From: Prolixibacteraceae bacterium
GTDB taxonomy: Bacteria; Bacteroidota; Bacteroidia; Bacteroidales; Prolixibacteraceae
Direction of reading: 5' to 3'
DNA length: 64,000 nucleotides
Assembly: GCA_019720755.1 (NCBI GenBank)
Contig: CP081303.1
Span: forward strand, 1,240,001 to 1,304,000
This document shows positions 1 to 10,233 of the stretch, in pieces. Position numbers and translations under genes: made by a program. A model generated the notes under the pieces. It saw only the letters and a program-made list of their open reading frames with translations, was not told the DNA's origin and did no database searches. Each line of letters begins with the position of its first letter. Positions within the stretch are counted from its first letter, which is position 1.

Positions 1-34
1 GTCGTGCTGTAATGGTACGACCTTTCTTTAAATG

Positions 35-60
35 AGAACCTTTTGTGTTTAGGTTCTTTA
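35..60 (+). terminator. Weak terminator-like hairpin
   Basis: AGAACC and GGTTCT form a 6-bp stem around an 11-base loop, followed by TTTATTG. It could end a gene that lies before the window. The stem is short, so this is tentative. I see no gene in positions 1-248. Confidence 0.3.
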
Positions 61-248
61 TTGATTGTATGGAATCATTTTATTTTCGTTTGATAAGATT
101 ATCTTTTGGGGTTTTGTTGATACTTGTCTCTTTTCATTTTCTGTCTGTTAATATTAAATTCCGTAGGAATAATGTTTTTTTATATCTTTGACTATATTGA
201 ATCCGATGACCTCGGTGTAGTACAATCACTTTTATTGAAAGATTACTG

Positions 249-884
249 ATGAAGATTAGACCAGAGTTGATACAAAAGAGATTTCCTATTCTTGAACTCG
301 AACTGTGTGAAGAGATTTCGGAATTAGGGGACTGGAAAGAGATCTCTAAAGGAGAGATGATGATTCAAGAAGATAAGTACATTAAGCGATTCCCAATGGT
401 ATTAGATGGAGTGCTTCGTATCTATCGTACAGATAATGATGGTCGAGAGTCCTTGCTGTACTATCTAACCAAAGGAGAAGTCTGTTTGATGGCTTTAACT
501 TGTTGTATGGAACATCAAGTTTCTAATGTGAATATCATTGCGGAAGAGGACACTGATGTGATAGCCATTCCCGTAAATTATCTAGATGAGTGGATCGTGA
601 AGTATGAGTCGTGGAAGATTTTTATTCTTCAGTCTTATAAATCACATTTTGATGGTCTTTTAGAAACAATAGATAGTCTTGCGTTTAAAAAAATGGATGA
701 GAGACTGCTACTTTTTTTTAAGGAGTATCAACGTTCTACTAGCAAGAACTATTACAAAGGAACACATGGTGATATTGCTTCCTCTTTAACTACTTCTCGT
801 GAGGTTGTCTCTCGTATATTGAAAGCACTCGAAAAAGAGGATAAGGTGATGTTATCTCGCAATAGAGTAGATTTCCTTTTTTAA
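249..884 (+). CDS. Crp/Fnr family transcriptional regulator
   Basis: A 211-residue protein of normal Crp/Fnr length. Residues about 25-125 match the cyclic-nucleotide-binding-like beta-roll, with the pattern of a hydrophobic strand, RIYRTDNDGRE and then a GEVCL turn. Residues about 165-205 form the winged helix-turn-helix (GDIASSLTTSREVVSRILK). There is no cysteine cluster of the Fnr iron-sulfur type at the N-terminus, so direct oxygen sensing through a 4Fe-4S cluster is unlikely. It stands alone and is followed by a strong terminator at 957-997, so it forms its own transcription unit. Whether it controls the downstream glycan genes cannot be told from the sequence. Confidence 0.85.
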   Translation: MKIRPELIQKRFPILELELCEEISELGDWKEISKGEMMIQEDKYIKRFPMVLDGVLRIYRTDNDGRESLLYYLTKGEVCLMALTCCMEHQVSNVNIIAEEDTDVIAIPVNYLDEWIVKYESWKIFILQSYKSHFDGLLETIDSLAFKKMDERLLLFFKEYQRSTSKNYYKGTHGDIASSLTTSREVVSRILKALEKEDKVMLSRNRVDFLF

Positions 885-956
885 TAAAATGGACCTATAG
901 GAACCTATCTCTTTCCTTTTTAATATAGGCGTTCATTAATATAATTTCCATTTAAG

Positions 957-997
957 AAGCAATACTGTTTATCCTCGATTTCAGTATTGCTTTTTTT
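957..997 (+). terminator. Rho-independent terminator after the Crp/Fnr gene
   Basis: AAGCAATACTG (957-967) pairs perfectly with CAGTATTGCTT (982-992) over 11 bp, with a 14-base loop and a run of seven or more T. It lies about 75 bases after the regulator stop codon. Confidence 0.8.
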
Positions 998-1506
998 ACT
1001 TCCACATAGACCTTCCCACTAATTCGTTTTATGGGAACTCTTTTAAAGAATCCATATTTGTATATAATCCTTTTCCGTTTTTAGTTGCCTACTTTGAGTT
1101 GTGATTTATATAACGCATATCACTAAAATGTATTTTATGCTAATATTATGTGAAGTATGTTCTGTCCTATTATATATCACCAAATTTAATTACTTATCTT
1201 AGTTGTTTCTTTTTGTATTGGATTGATATATAGATCTATGTGTTTTGCTATTTTCGCCTGTTGTCATACCTTATTCTGCACCAGATGGTGTTATATAGCA
1301 TGTTGATTTTAATGACAGTGTTTGAATATTATTTGTGGGTGTATTTGGTTGGTATTCAGTTGTTTGTTTTGTGCTGTTTTTCTGTTGATTGATTCTGTCT
1401 CTTTTTTTGATAGATATTTGTTACTAATTGTGATCAATAGTAATTATTAAGTATCTGATATAAGATAATTTTGAGTGTAACTGTTTCGATAAGTACATGT
1501 TATCGA
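998..1506. other. Intergenic region upstream of the sulfatase
   Basis: About 500 bases of AT-rich sequence with no convincing gene. It must hold the promoter of the sulfatase-fucosidase operon, but I could not pick out an unambiguous Bacteroidota promoter (TTTG, 19-21 bases, TAnnTTTG). Confidence 0.5.
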
Positions 1507-2997
1507 ATGAAGATCAATGAAACGACTATGACCTGTCTGACGAAAATATCAAGTACTGCGTTAGGTGCAATGTTAGCACTTACTGTAAATGCTAAAAAGA
1601 GTGATAGACCCAATATCATATTTATTTTATTAGATGATATGGGGAAGGAGTGGGTGGAAAACTTTGGTGCTGATGATATAAAAACGCCCAATATTGATAA
1701 GCTTGCTAATAGTGGTATCAAATTTACCAACACTTACTCTATGCCTCAATGTACACCAAGTAGAGTAACTCTTCTTACAGGACAGTATCCTTTCAATCAC
1801 GGTTGGGTAAACCATTACGATGTGCCGAGATGGGGGCATGGTGTTCATTTTGACGTATCAAAAAATCCATCTTACGCAAAAAGTCTTACACAAGCAGGTT
1901 ATAAAACTTGTGCTGCTGGTAAGTGGCAATTGAATGATTTTCGTTTAGAGCCCGATGCAATGGTCGATGTAGGTTTTCAGGAATACTGTATGTGGACCGG
2001 AGCCGAAGGGGGAGGCGATTTGATAAAGACAGGACAGCGCTATTGGAATCCATATATCCACACAAAAAAAGGAAGTAAGACCTATAAGGACAAATTTGGA
2101 GAAGATGTATTCTCCGATTTTATCATTGATTTCATGGCAAAAAATAAGAAAGAGCCTATGATGGTTTATTATCCAATGTGCCTTCCTCATGGCCCATTGA
2201 CTACGACTCCATTGGAACCAGATGCTCCCAAAAAAGAGAAACATAAGGCGATGGTTCGGTATGCGGATCATATCCTTGGTAAGATTGTAAATGCAGTGGA
2301 TAGTCTTGGTCTAAGAGAAAATACCATCATATTTTGGACTACAGATAATGGTACTTCTGGAAATATCATTGGACACATTCATGGTAGACCAGTGAGAGGC
2401 GGTAAAACATGTCTCTCTGAGAACGGGATTAATGCACCTTTGATTGTAAGTGCTCCTGGAATGATCAAGCCTAATCAGGTGAGTGATGAGCTGATAGATT
2501 TTACGGATATGATGCCTACTTTTTGTGATTTAGCTGGAGCTTCAATGGATCGTAATTATTCGTATGACGGCTACTCTTTTGCTCCTATATTAAAAGGTGA
2601 AACATCAGAGACAGAGAGAGAGTGGATCGTGGCATTAGGTTCTCATGGAGGGTATTTCGAACAGGATCGTGTAGTAAACTCATATGAATATAGAGACCGA
2701 GCAATAAGAAATAAACGATACAAGGCTTATGTAGATACTACAGGCCATATTTATGAGATAGTAGACTTAAAAAGTGATTTCTACGAGCATTGTAATTTGA
2801 TAAACAGTGGAGATCCAGAGATTATCTCGACGATAAAGACATTTCAATCAATCGTAGATAAGTTTCCTAAGAAAGACCATACCCCGAATTATGTGAAGCT
2901 AAAAGATAGTTATTACGATATTCCTGCAAATAGGATGTATAATATGTGTCAAAAGTCGAAGAAAAGACCGAATAAAAGCAAACTACCAATTAAATAA
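1507..2997 (+). CDS. Secreted sulfatase (S1 family, formylglycine-dependent)
   Basis: Arylsulfatase-type enzyme that hydrolyses sulfate esters, here probably on a polysaccharide outside the cytoplasm. The motif C-T-P-S-R begins at Cys82, the residue that the maturation enzyme converts to formylglycine. The N-terminal metal-binding segment PNIIFILLDDMG and the AAGKWQL segment are also typical. The frame opens at a TTG at 1471, but the ATG at 1507 (or the ATG at 1528) gives a proper signal peptide ending near LTVNA, so 1507 is preferred. The GH29 gene starts 15 bases after the stop, so the two are probably co-transcribed and act on one sulfated fucosylated substrate. The exact linkage specificity cannot be read from the sequence. 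Confidence 0.9.
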   Translation: MKINETTMTCLTKISSTALGAMLALTVNAKKSDRPNIIFILLDDMGKEWVENFGADDIKTPNIDKLANSGIKFTNTYSMPQCTPSRVTLLTGQYPFNHGWVNHYDVPRWGHGVHFDVSKNPSYAKSLTQAGYKTCAAGKWQLNDFRLEPDAMVDVGFQEYCMWTGAEGGGDLIKTGQRYWNPYIHTKKGSKTYKDKFGEDVFSDFIIDFMAKNKKEPMMVYYPMCLPHGPLTTTPLEPDAPKKEKHKAMVRYADHILGKIVNAVDSLGLRENTIIFWTTDNGTSGNIIGHIHGRPVRGGKTCLSENGINAPLIVSAPGMIKPNQVSDELIDFTDMMPTFCDLAGASMDRNYSYDGYSFAPILKGETSETEREWIVALGSHGGYFEQDRVVNSYEYRDRAIRNKRYKAYVDTTGHIYEIVDLKSDFYEHCNLINSGDPEIISTIKTFQSIVDKFPKKDHTPNYVKLKDSYYDIPANRMYNMCQKSKKRPNKSKLPIK

Positions 2998-3012
2998 AAT
3001 CAAAATATCCAT

Positions 3013-4548
3013 ATGATTCAATCTATTAAAATGTTTGGACTGTCGGTTTTGTTATCCGTCTCTTTACTTGCGATGGCCTCTGAAAAAGCGGAGCAACAAG
3101 AAAAAGTCCACTTTAAACCTACGATAAAATCTTTAGAGCAGTACCAGTGTCCTGAGTGGTTTAGAGATGCTAAATTAGGAATATATATGCACTGGGGAGT
3201 TTATTCTGTAGCCGAGCAGGGAGAGTGGTATGCACGCAAAATGTACATGGAAGGTACGAAAGAGTATGAGCATCATGTAAAGACTTATGGGCATCCCTCT
3301 GAATTTGGTTATAAGGACTTTATTCCGATGTGGAAAGCGGAAAAGTTTGATCCAGACAAGTTAGTGGCACTATTTAAGAAAGCTGGAGCCAAATATTTTT
3401 CACCATGTGCTGTTCACCATGATAACTTTGACTTGTGGAACTCAAAATATCACAAGTATAATGCGGTCAATATGGGCCCCAAGAAGGACTTAATTGGTAT
3501 GTGGAAAAAAGCCACTTTAAAGCATGGATTGCGCTTTGGTGTGACTACCCATCTATCAAGAAGTTATAGTTGGTTCAATACAAATAAACTAGCCGATACA
3601 AAAGGACCAAAAAAAGGAGTTCGTTATGATGGTGCGGATCCTAAATATACTGATTTCTATTTTGAAGATCATAAAGATATACATCCTCGTGCTCCTGAGA
3701 ATGCACCAAAAAAATGGCGCAAGCAGTGGGAGCGTAGAATTAAGGATCTAATCGATAACTACGATCCCGATATTTTATATTTTGATTGTGCAATTCCATT
3801 TAGGGGAGACGATCAAGGAAAGACGGGAATGAAGGTTCTTTCTCACCTATATAACCATTCACAAGATATCCACCAAGGAAAGCAGGAGGCTGTGATGTGT
3901 ATCAAGGAGCGTCCTTGGCAAGGGGTTTTTTACCCAGGAGTAGCCACACTCGATTTTGAAAGAGGGAAAGCAAATCATATTCTTTCTGATCCTTGGCAGA
4001 CTGATGATTCTATTGGTCCTTGGGGGTACAAAAAAGGTGCTACATACATGACTCCTAATATGGTGATTGATAAGTTGATTGATATTGTGAGTAAAAATGG
4101 AAATATGTTGCTGAATGTGCCAATAAAAGCAGATGGAACTTTAGATAGCCAAACCACAAATATCCTTGAGAAGATGGGAGAGTGGATGTCTATTAATGGA
4201 GAAGCCATCTTCGGTACTCGTCCTTGGTATATGTTTGGTGAAGGACCTACCAATGAAATTCATCATCGTGCACAAAAGTCGCCTTTCACCAAAAAAGATA
4301 TTCGATACACCAAAAAAGAAAATACTCTCTATGCTTTTATTATGGATTGGCCAGGGAATAATAAGGTGGTGAAATTTCCTCACTTAACAAAAGCCAATTT
4401 GCGTATCAAACCGATAAAGAGTATCCAAATGCTTGGATGCGACCAAAACATTCATTGGTCTCAAGAAGGGGATGCTCTCATGGTCACTATGCCTTCTGCT
4501 AAGCCTTGTGATAATGCATTTTGTGTAAAAATTGAATTTAAAAAATAA
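3013..4548 (+). CDS. GH29 alpha-L-fucosidase, secreted
   Basis: Releases terminal L-fucose from glycans by a retaining mechanism. Signal peptide ends near LLAMAS. The family segments are in order: WFRDAKLGIYMHWGVYS (residues about 48-64), KYFSPCAVHHDNFDLW with the paired histidines (about 131-146), and DPDILYFDCA with Asp258 as the candidate nucleophile. The length, 511 residues, fits GH29 with a short C-terminal beta-sandwich. The acid/base residue varies in this family and is not assigned. It follows the sulfatase by 15 bases. Fucose removal next to a sulfatase and a GH20 enzyme points to a sulfated fucosylated glycan such as a mucin-type or marine animal glycan (inference). Confidence 0.9.
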   Translation: MIQSIKMFGLSVLLSVSLLAMASEKAEQQEKVHFKPTIKSLEQYQCPEWFRDAKLGIYMHWGVYSVAEQGEWYARKMYMEGTKEYEHHVKTYGHPSEFGYKDFIPMWKAEKFDPDKLVALFKKAGAKYFSPCAVHHDNFDLWNSKYHKYNAVNMGPKKDLIGMWKKATLKHGLRFGVTTHLSRSYSWFNTNKLADTKGPKKGVRYDGADPKYTDFYFEDHKDIHPRAPENAPKKWRKQWERRIKDLIDNYDPDILYFDCAIPFRGDDQGKTGMKVLSHLYNHSQDIHQGKQEAVMCIKERPWQGVFYPGVATLDFERGKANHILSDPWQTDDSIGPWGYKKGATYMTPNMVIDKLIDIVSKNGNMLLNVPIKADGTLDSQTTNILEKMGEWMSINGEAIFGTRPWYMFGEGPTNEIHHRAQKSPFTKKDIRYTKKENTLYAFIMDWPGNNKVVKFPHLTKANLRIKPIKSIQMLGCDQNIHWSQEGDALMVTMPSAKPCDNAFCVKIEFKK

Positions 4549-4661
4549 TATTTTTTGTGTAAAGAGGTCTTAATGACTGCTTTGTTTAATAACCTTGATG
4601 TTTAGAGACTCAAGATTTTGTTTTTTTTATAATTAAGTATCTAACTATTAAAAATGTAATT

Positions 4662-5258
4662 ATGAATAAATTATTACTTATTTCGTTGATCACCCTTTGT
4701 TGTTTTAGTAGCATGGCTCAAAAGTCAAAGGGAAATCTTATTAATAATCCTTCATTTGAAAAGTCGCAACCTTCAAAGTTGAATAAAGGAGGTTGGAAGT
4801 TTAAAAAAGCTCCTAAATGGCAAGCAGTAGTCTCTGTGGTTACAGATAAGAGCTTTATTACAGATGGGAAACAGTCTATATCTTGTAAGATTAATGCAAA
4901 AGGAGGTAAGGATAGATTTCAGCAAGTAGCTGTAGGTCGCATTTTGAACGCACAGTTGTTTGATGTAACCAAAGATTATGAGTTGAAATTTGATCTAGGA
5001 ACAGATGGTGAGGCAAAATATGAAGTATTTATTGCTTGTAATTCTAAAAGTTCAAAATCTAAAAAGATATTGGTGTCTTTAAAAGATCAGAAGAGTATGC
5101 CTGGAAAAATGAGTCCAATGGTATTCAAATTAGAGATATCTAAACTTGGAATTGATTCATCTGATCTGAAAAATGTGGCATTATGGATTCGTATGGGTTC
5201 AGGTAGTAATGCTGGAAAAACATTCTATTTCGACAATTTTAACCTTTACGCGATTTAA
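4662..5258 (+). CDS. Secreted galactose-binding-like (CBM-type) beta-sandwich protein
   Basis: A 198-residue protein with a signal peptide (cleavage after FSSMAQ). The mature part starts NLINNPSFE and ends AGKTFYFDNFNLY, the usual beginning and end of carbohydrate-binding modules of the CBM4/9/22-like jelly-roll type. There is no catalytic domain. It is a clear paralogue of the next gene (5624-6481), sharing long blocks such as FDVTKDYEL and SKLGID, but it stops before the T9SS tail. It could bind glycan at the cell surface or in the periplasm. Function is inferred from fold-like features only. Confidence 0.6.
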   Translation: MNKLLLISLITLCCFSSMAQKSKGNLINNPSFEKSQPSKLNKGGWKFKKAPKWQAVVSVVTDKSFITDGKQSISCKINAKGGKDRFQQVAVGRILNAQLFDVTKDYELKFDLGTDGEAKYEVFIACNSKSSKSKKILVSLKDQKSMPGKMSPMVFKLEISKLGIDSSDLKNVALWIRMGSGSNAGKTFYFDNFNLYAI

Positions 5259-5623
5259 AGATTACCACTTTCGAGAAGAAGCCTTTGTGGGTGTTTTTAG
5301 ATTGATTGTAATAACATTCACAATACTTCTTTATTAAAGTGTGAGAATAACCCATTACAGTGTTTGTTCATAAGGTGAATAATAATTCGAATATTGCTTC
5401 ATCTCTTATGATATTAGCTGTTTTGCACAGATTAAAACTGTCTAATAGTATAATTCCATTTACTGGGATGAATAAAAAAAATGAACAAAAGAGGTGATAT
5501 TCTCTTTGTGAACAAGTCCTGTACTTATTGCTATATTTCTTTTAAATAAACCAAAAGTTTAAAGACTGCTTAATTAGTTTTTCCAATTTTTTAAGTTTTC
5601 TTTAACACCAATACTATTAACTT
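5259..5623. other. Gap between the two paralogous CBM-like genes
   Basis: 365 bases with no gene. I see no strong terminator. The presence of separate leader regions suggests that the two paralogues may be transcribed separately. Confidence 0.4.
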
Positions 5624-6481
5624 ATGAATAAATTTTTACTTTTTTCATTAATCGCTTTATGCGGTTTTAGTACAAAGGCTCAAGAGCCTAAAGAGAATAA
5701 TAATTTAATTTTGAATCCATCTTTTGAAGAGACAGTACGGACCAGTATGACTCATGGAGGATGGAAACTTCGTAGGGCAACTGGTTGGAAGGCTGATCTT
5801 TCGATTGTATCTGACAAAAAATATGTGACACATGGTGCACAAGGTTTATCTTATAAAGTGACCACGAAAGGAACCAAAAATATAACACATCAAATAGCTT
5901 TAGGTCGACAATTTAAGCCTGAGTTATTCGATGTTACAAAAGATTATGATTTACAGTTTGATATGGGTACAGATGTGGAAGCAACCTATGAAATTGGAAT
6001 TGTATATCATCTTTTTAGTAAAAGGCCTGCATTAAGTATCGTGGTACTAAAAGATCAAAAAAGTGTTCCTGGAAAAATGACTACGATGAAATTCAAAGTA
6101 GAACTTTCTAAACTTGGAATTGATCCTGCTGATTTTAAAGATGTGGAGATATGGATACGCATGGCTTTCGATAGTAATATTGGTAAGACATTCTATTTCG
6201 ATAATTTCTATTTTTATACTGGTAGCTTCCCTACTGCAGTACAAGATTATTGGAAAAGTGAATTGAAAGTATATCCTAATCCAACATCAGAGCTTCTTTA
6301 TCTTCAGTCGGAATCTCCAATTCAAAATGTAGAGGTTTTCAATATTTTGGGAACAAAAGTAATGTCGGTAGATCATTATCAAGAAGCTGGGATGAATATC
6401 TCTTCTCTTGATAAAGGTCAATATTTTCTAAGAGCCAAAACAGCAAAAGGTACAGTCTCTCATAAATTTATAGTAAAATAA
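5624..6481 (+). CDS. CBM-like secreted protein with T9SS C-terminal sorting tail
   Basis: Paralogue of the preceding gene: signal peptide ending near STKAQ, then the same beta-sandwich (NLILNPSFEETV to GKTFYFDNFYFY). Residues about 205-285 are a type A T9SS sorting domain: KVYPNPTSELLYLQ, then VEVFNILGTKVMS, then ISSLDKGQYFLRA, ending in KFIVK. Known T9SS tails direct export across the outer membrane and attachment to the cell surface. This copy is therefore probably surface-displayed, and its sister is not. A hairpin terminator follows at 6672-6702. Confidence 0.75.
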   Translation: MNKFLLFSLIALCGFSTKAQEPKENNNLILNPSFEETVRTSMTHGGWKLRRATGWKADLSIVSDKKYVTHGAQGLSYKVTTKGTKNITHQIALGRQFKPELFDVTKDYDLQFDMGTDVEATYEIGIVYHLFSKRPALSIVVLKDQKSVPGKMTTMKFKVELSKLGIDPADFKDVEIWIRMAFDSNIGKTFYFDNFYFYTGSFPTAVQDYWKSELKVYPNPTSELLYLQSESPIQNVEVFNILGTKVMSVDHYQEAGMNISSLDKGQYFLRAKTAKGTVSHKFIVK

Positions 6482-6671
6482 TATCCTTATCCCCCTTTAT
6501 TGATTATAAAAAGAACACACCCGTTTGGGGCATCGATATTGATTCTTCTTTTCGGCAGATTGAAAACTTTCTATTCGTTTTTGCTCTTATGCCTACTCTT
6601 TTCTTGATATTTTTTAAGGAGAGTAGCAATCTGCTGGGGAATTTTTCTTATCGTCCTAATTTTGAATGTAT

Positions 6672-6720
6672 CTCCTACGGTCTCACCCTTTTACCGTAGG
6701 AGGGACTTCTTTTATCTTTT
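6672..6720 (+). terminator. Terminator after the T9SS-tailed gene
   Basis: CTCCTACGGT (6672-6681) pairs perfectly with ACCGTAGGAG (6693-6702), followed by a T-rich tail. The rest of 6482-6959 holds no gene. Confidence 0.6.
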
Positions 6721-6898
6721 AAAAATCGTGGGATCAAGATCCGTTGTATCCACGCTTCATTCCATCCCTTCACTTTTTAGGAATAAAATCGTTATGAATT
6801 ACAGAATAGGATTTCTTCTTTTATGCTAAAAATAAATATATTAAGTGATTCTATCTAATGATTTTAGCTATATGGCAAAGTATTGAATATCTATAGTG

Positions 6899-6929
6899 TT
6901 TGTAATATGTTGAATAATACTTATCTTCA
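6899..6929 (+). promoter_or_regulatory. Candidate Bacteroidota promoter of the GH20 gene
   Basis: TTTG at 6899-6902 is followed after 19 bases by TATCTTCA at 6922-6929. This matches the known Bacteroidota -33 (TTTG) and -7 (TAnnTTTG) pattern with two mismatches. The start codon is 30 bases downstream. Confidence 0.35.
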
Positions 6930-6959
6930 TAGAAATTAAACTGATAAATATTATTCACA

Positions 6960-8927
6960 ATGAAGAAACTTTTTCTGTTGAGCACATTATTATGTTGCTC
7001 ACTGTTTATCTATGCACAACAATATCCTGGAGTGATCCCAACGCCTCAATCGTGTTCATTTGTGCATGTGGTTAAACCACTTTCTCTAGAGAACTATTGT
7101 TTCATTAATGAGTCGGATCAGAAGTTAGATCCTCTTTTTACTGTTTTTGCACAAGAGATGACAGATGTTGCCAATGCAAAAGTGAGTAAAAAAGGAACAG
7201 AGATCATTTTCCGCTCTGCCAAAGACGAACAACTGAAAGAAGGTGCATATAATCTAACTGTCGGCAAACAGGTGATTATTGAGTCTGATAGCTATGAGGG
7301 TTTTTTGTATGGTTCTCGTTCATTACTCCAATTGTTATCATCTAATAGCAACCATCATCAAGTTCCTCAAGGGACAATTATTGATGCCCCTGCTTATGGA
7401 AAAAGATGTTTAATGATCGATGTGGCTCGTAAGTTTGTTCCGATGAATGAGCTAAAGGATTATATCCGTACCATGGCATGGTTTAAGATGAATGAACTAC
7501 ACCTTCACTTAAGTGACAACTCTTGGGGTGGATATCCTGCTTATCGTCTACCTAGCGAAAAGTATCCCGAATTGACATCAAAAGATGGTCACTATTCATG
7601 GGAAGAGATCCGTGATCTTCAGGATTTTGCCAAAATATATGCCATTACGATTACTCCTGAGATCGATGCTCCTGGACACTCTCTTGCCTTTACTCAAATC
7701 AGACCAGATCTTAAAAGTCCTCTTATTGGGGAGAAATATCTTGACATCCTCAATCCAAATACCATTCCTTTTGTACAATCTATTATTGATGAAGTATTGC
7801 CTCATTTCGATGCACCAGATTTCCATATCGGAACCGATGAGTATCGTATACATGCAATCAAAGACAAAGAGCTTAGAACTAAAATTGGAGAGGCATTTCG
7901 TAACTATATAAACACCATGTCTGCTTATGTACAATCCAAAGGAAAAGGTTGTAGAATATGGTCAGGATATGAGCATATGCCTGGTGAAACTGAAGTTTCT
8001 AACAAAACAATTATAGATATGTGGGAGACTAGTGATGCTAAGAATAAATTGGATCAAGGATATACATTCCTTAACTCATCTCACTACTACACCTATATCG
8101 TTCCTGGAGCACCTTATTATGGCGTGAGCGATCCTTTTGTTTATAATACTTGGTCGCCTTTAATGTTTGGCCCAAAATCAGAAAGTATTTTAGACCACAA
8201 TACACCACAACTTCTTGGTGGTAAACTTCACGTATGGAACGACTTTGGTCCTACTGGCTATACTACTGAGGAGATTGCTCGTTTAACCCTCCCTTCTTTG
8301 GCTGTATTCTCTCAAAAGCTATGGGGTACTTCTGCTACTCACACCTACAAGAACTTCTGTGTACTAAGAGATGAGCTACTTGATATTCCTGAGAGTCATC
8401 TAATGGATAGAGAAAAACAAGCACCTCGTTTGGTTGTAGCGTCTTCTAAAGTAACCCTTGATGGTAAGGGGGCAAAACAGATGGCAAAAGATGCTAAAAA
8501 TATTACTTATCCTTGGACTCTTGAGATGGAGATCTATCCTACCACATCGTCATTAGATAGTACAACTATTCTTTCATCTCGTTTAGCTGGTCTCTATACG
8601 AATCTTAAGCACACTTATAAGGTGAAGAAAAAGAAGGTTGAAAAAGAGGGAATCGCTCTTGTGCGCGCGAATCAAAACTATTTCCATCACCCTCTAGACT
8701 CTCATCGTCCAGATGTTTTGGTTTTTGAATATAAGATACAACCTAATAAATGGAATAAGATAAAAGTGGTTGGAGAAAGAAAGAAGACAACGCTTTATGT
8801 CGATGGAAAAGAGATCGGAACCTATCGTATCCAAACAGTATGTCCTGTCGAGAAGTTCGGATCAGATGTTCAACAAAGTTTTACAGGTAATTTGAAGAAT
8901 GTTAAAGTGTACAACTATGTAAAATAG
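6960..8927 (+). CDS. GH20 beta-N-acetylhexosaminidase, secreted
   Basis: Removes terminal beta-linked GlcNAc or GalNAc by substrate-assisted catalysis. Signal peptide ends near LFIYAQ. The N-terminal GH20b-like domain (YPGVIPTPQS to GFLYGSRSLLQLL) is followed by the TIM barrel from about residue 140 (GKRCLMIDVARKF, MNELHLHLSDN, TPEIDAPGHS). The catalytic pair Asp293-Glu294 lies in FHIGTDEY. From about residue 510 the sequence looks like a LamG/concanavalin-like beta-sandwich (YPWTLEMEIYP, TLYVDGKEIGTY), which may bind glycan. 655 residues is normal for multidomain GH20 enzymes in Bacteroidota. It has its own terminator, so it is probably a single-gene unit within the glycan locus. Confidence 0.92.
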   Translation: MKKLFLLSTLLCCSLFIYAQQYPGVIPTPQSCSFVHVVKPLSLENYCFINESDQKLDPLFTVFAQEMTDVANAKVSKKGTEIIFRSAKDEQLKEGAYNLTVGKQVIIESDSYEGFLYGSRSLLQLLSSNSNHHQVPQGTIIDAPAYGKRCLMIDVARKFVPMNELKDYIRTMAWFKMNELHLHLSDNSWGGYPAYRLPSEKYPELTSKDGHYSWEEIRDLQDFAKIYAITITPEIDAPGHSLAFTQIRPDLKSPLIGEKYLDILNPNTIPFVQSIIDEVLPHFDAPDFHIGTDEYRIHAIKDKELRTKIGEAFRNYINTMSAYVQSKGKGCRIWSGYEHMPGETEVSNKTIIDMWETSDAKNKLDQGYTFLNSSHYYTYIVPGAPYYGVSDPFVYNTWSPLMFGPKSESILDHNTPQLLGGKLHVWNDFGPTGYTTEEIARLTLPSLAVFSQKLWGTSATHTYKNFCVLRDELLDIPESHLMDREKQAPRLVVASSKVTLDGKGAKQMAKDAKNITYPWTLEMEIYPTTSSLDSTTILSSRLAGLYTNLKHTYKVKKKKVEKEGIALVRANQNYFHHPLDSHRPDVLVFEYKIQPNKWNKIKVVGERKKTTLYVDGKEIGTYRIQTVCPVEKFGSDVQQSFTGNLKNVKVYNYVK

Positions 8928-8966
8928 TAGTGTTGCTATAACGAAATAGAATCAATTTCTTATTAA

Positions 8967-9007
8967 ATCATAAAGACGAAATCTCTTCGTCTTTGTGATC
9001 TTTTTTT
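8967..9007 (+). terminator. Terminator after the GH20 gene
   Basis: ATCATAAAGACGAA (8967-8980) pairs with TTCGTCTTTGTGAT with one mismatch around a 5-base loop, followed after a C by seven T. Confidence 0.8.
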
Positions 9008-9085
9008 GTCTAAATGTTTTATAATTAATGCTTTTCGCATACTCATTTCTTTGTCGTTTAAGGCAATGTGTGTGCTTCGACTGGT

Positions 9086-9117
9086 GGTCCCTCTGCCCTT
9101 CGACAAGCTCAGGGACC
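9086..9117. repeat. Intergenic palindromic repeat (GAGCTTGTCGAAGG family), copy 1
   Basis: GGTCCCT ... AGGGACC brackets the core CCCTTCGACAAGCTCAGGG, the reverse orientation of the core seen elsewhere in the window. It lies in the long gap before susC. Confidence 0.75.
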
Positions 9118-10233
9118 ATCATGTAGAAGGGAGTTTATTGAAGGGCATCGAGATTATAAGAGACTTCTGTATATAGCAAATTAATAATCATCAACTTTTC
9201 GTAAAAGTAAATCACCACTATTACTGACAGAAGTTCCCTTGATCCATCATGAGGATCTGCTATATAAACACAGTATAGGGAAGATTATTGAGCAGATTCA
9301 AAGATGCCTGTTCCTTACATGTCGTTGTTTGGATTATATTGCCTTTGCTCCTAATATAGCTACTATTAGATGGTTGTTTGAAAGTAACTTTATTCATGCT
9401 TTATTCACGGTTTGTTCATGCTTTACCCATCAAATCGATGGAGAATCGGTGGACAAACCATGGAGGAAGGATGGACAAACCATGGACAAAGTACGGTTCA
9501 ATCCATATTCACCCCATGTACAATTAGCTTACAGGACACTGTTCATAAAAGTGTGTAAGTTCTATTGAGGTATATTTCAAACTAAATTCACACTATCTTC
9601 CAATAGATCTTTTCATTGTTTTACAATCATTCTTGTAATCGGCTTTTTGATAAACAATTGACTTTACTTCAATCTTAGTCTAGAAGCGCATCATTTCAAA
9701 AGACTATACGTGTTTTTTCTATGGAGGGTGTGCTATTTGTTCTTGAAACGTAACATCTTAGTAATAGTTAAAAATTATCTGAGATGATTTGTATATTATT
9801 CTCAATAAATCAGGGGGATATTGAACACTACTTTTAACAAAAAAAGGGAATAAACTATTATAGATCTTTTTATCAGTGTCCCACATGTAGCGTTGATTAA
9901 GGGACTGTTTTGATTAAATAATATTAAAATGACCCTTTTATGTGTTATGCTAATTTATAATATTCTTTATAGTTGTGTCCATAAAAGTTACATCCATGTT
10001 AGACTATAATATTTGTGTGATAAATGTAACAACGTTGTGTAATGTCACTATTAATGTACTTGAATACTATTCTCTAATTTTGATTTGATGGAGAATCTAT
10101 ACTCTTGATTATTAATGAAAAGAACCTCCCCCTATACTGTGTTTATCATGTGTGTAGAATTTTCATAAAAAGTCAGTGTAGAATAGAGGACATATCATAA
10201 AAACAACCGATATACAAACTTAGATTCAAACGT
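9118..10233. other. Long intergenic region upstream of susC
   Basis: More than 1 kb without a convincing gene. An open frame at 9239-9568 has no recognisable domain, no start context and odd composition, and I treat it as noncoding. The susC promoter must lie near the right end. Confidence 0.5.

Noticed and set aside
9239-9568. 109-codon open frame before susC
   Set aside because: No domain, signal or plausible start context, and unusual composition; it lies in a long repeat-bearing spacer.
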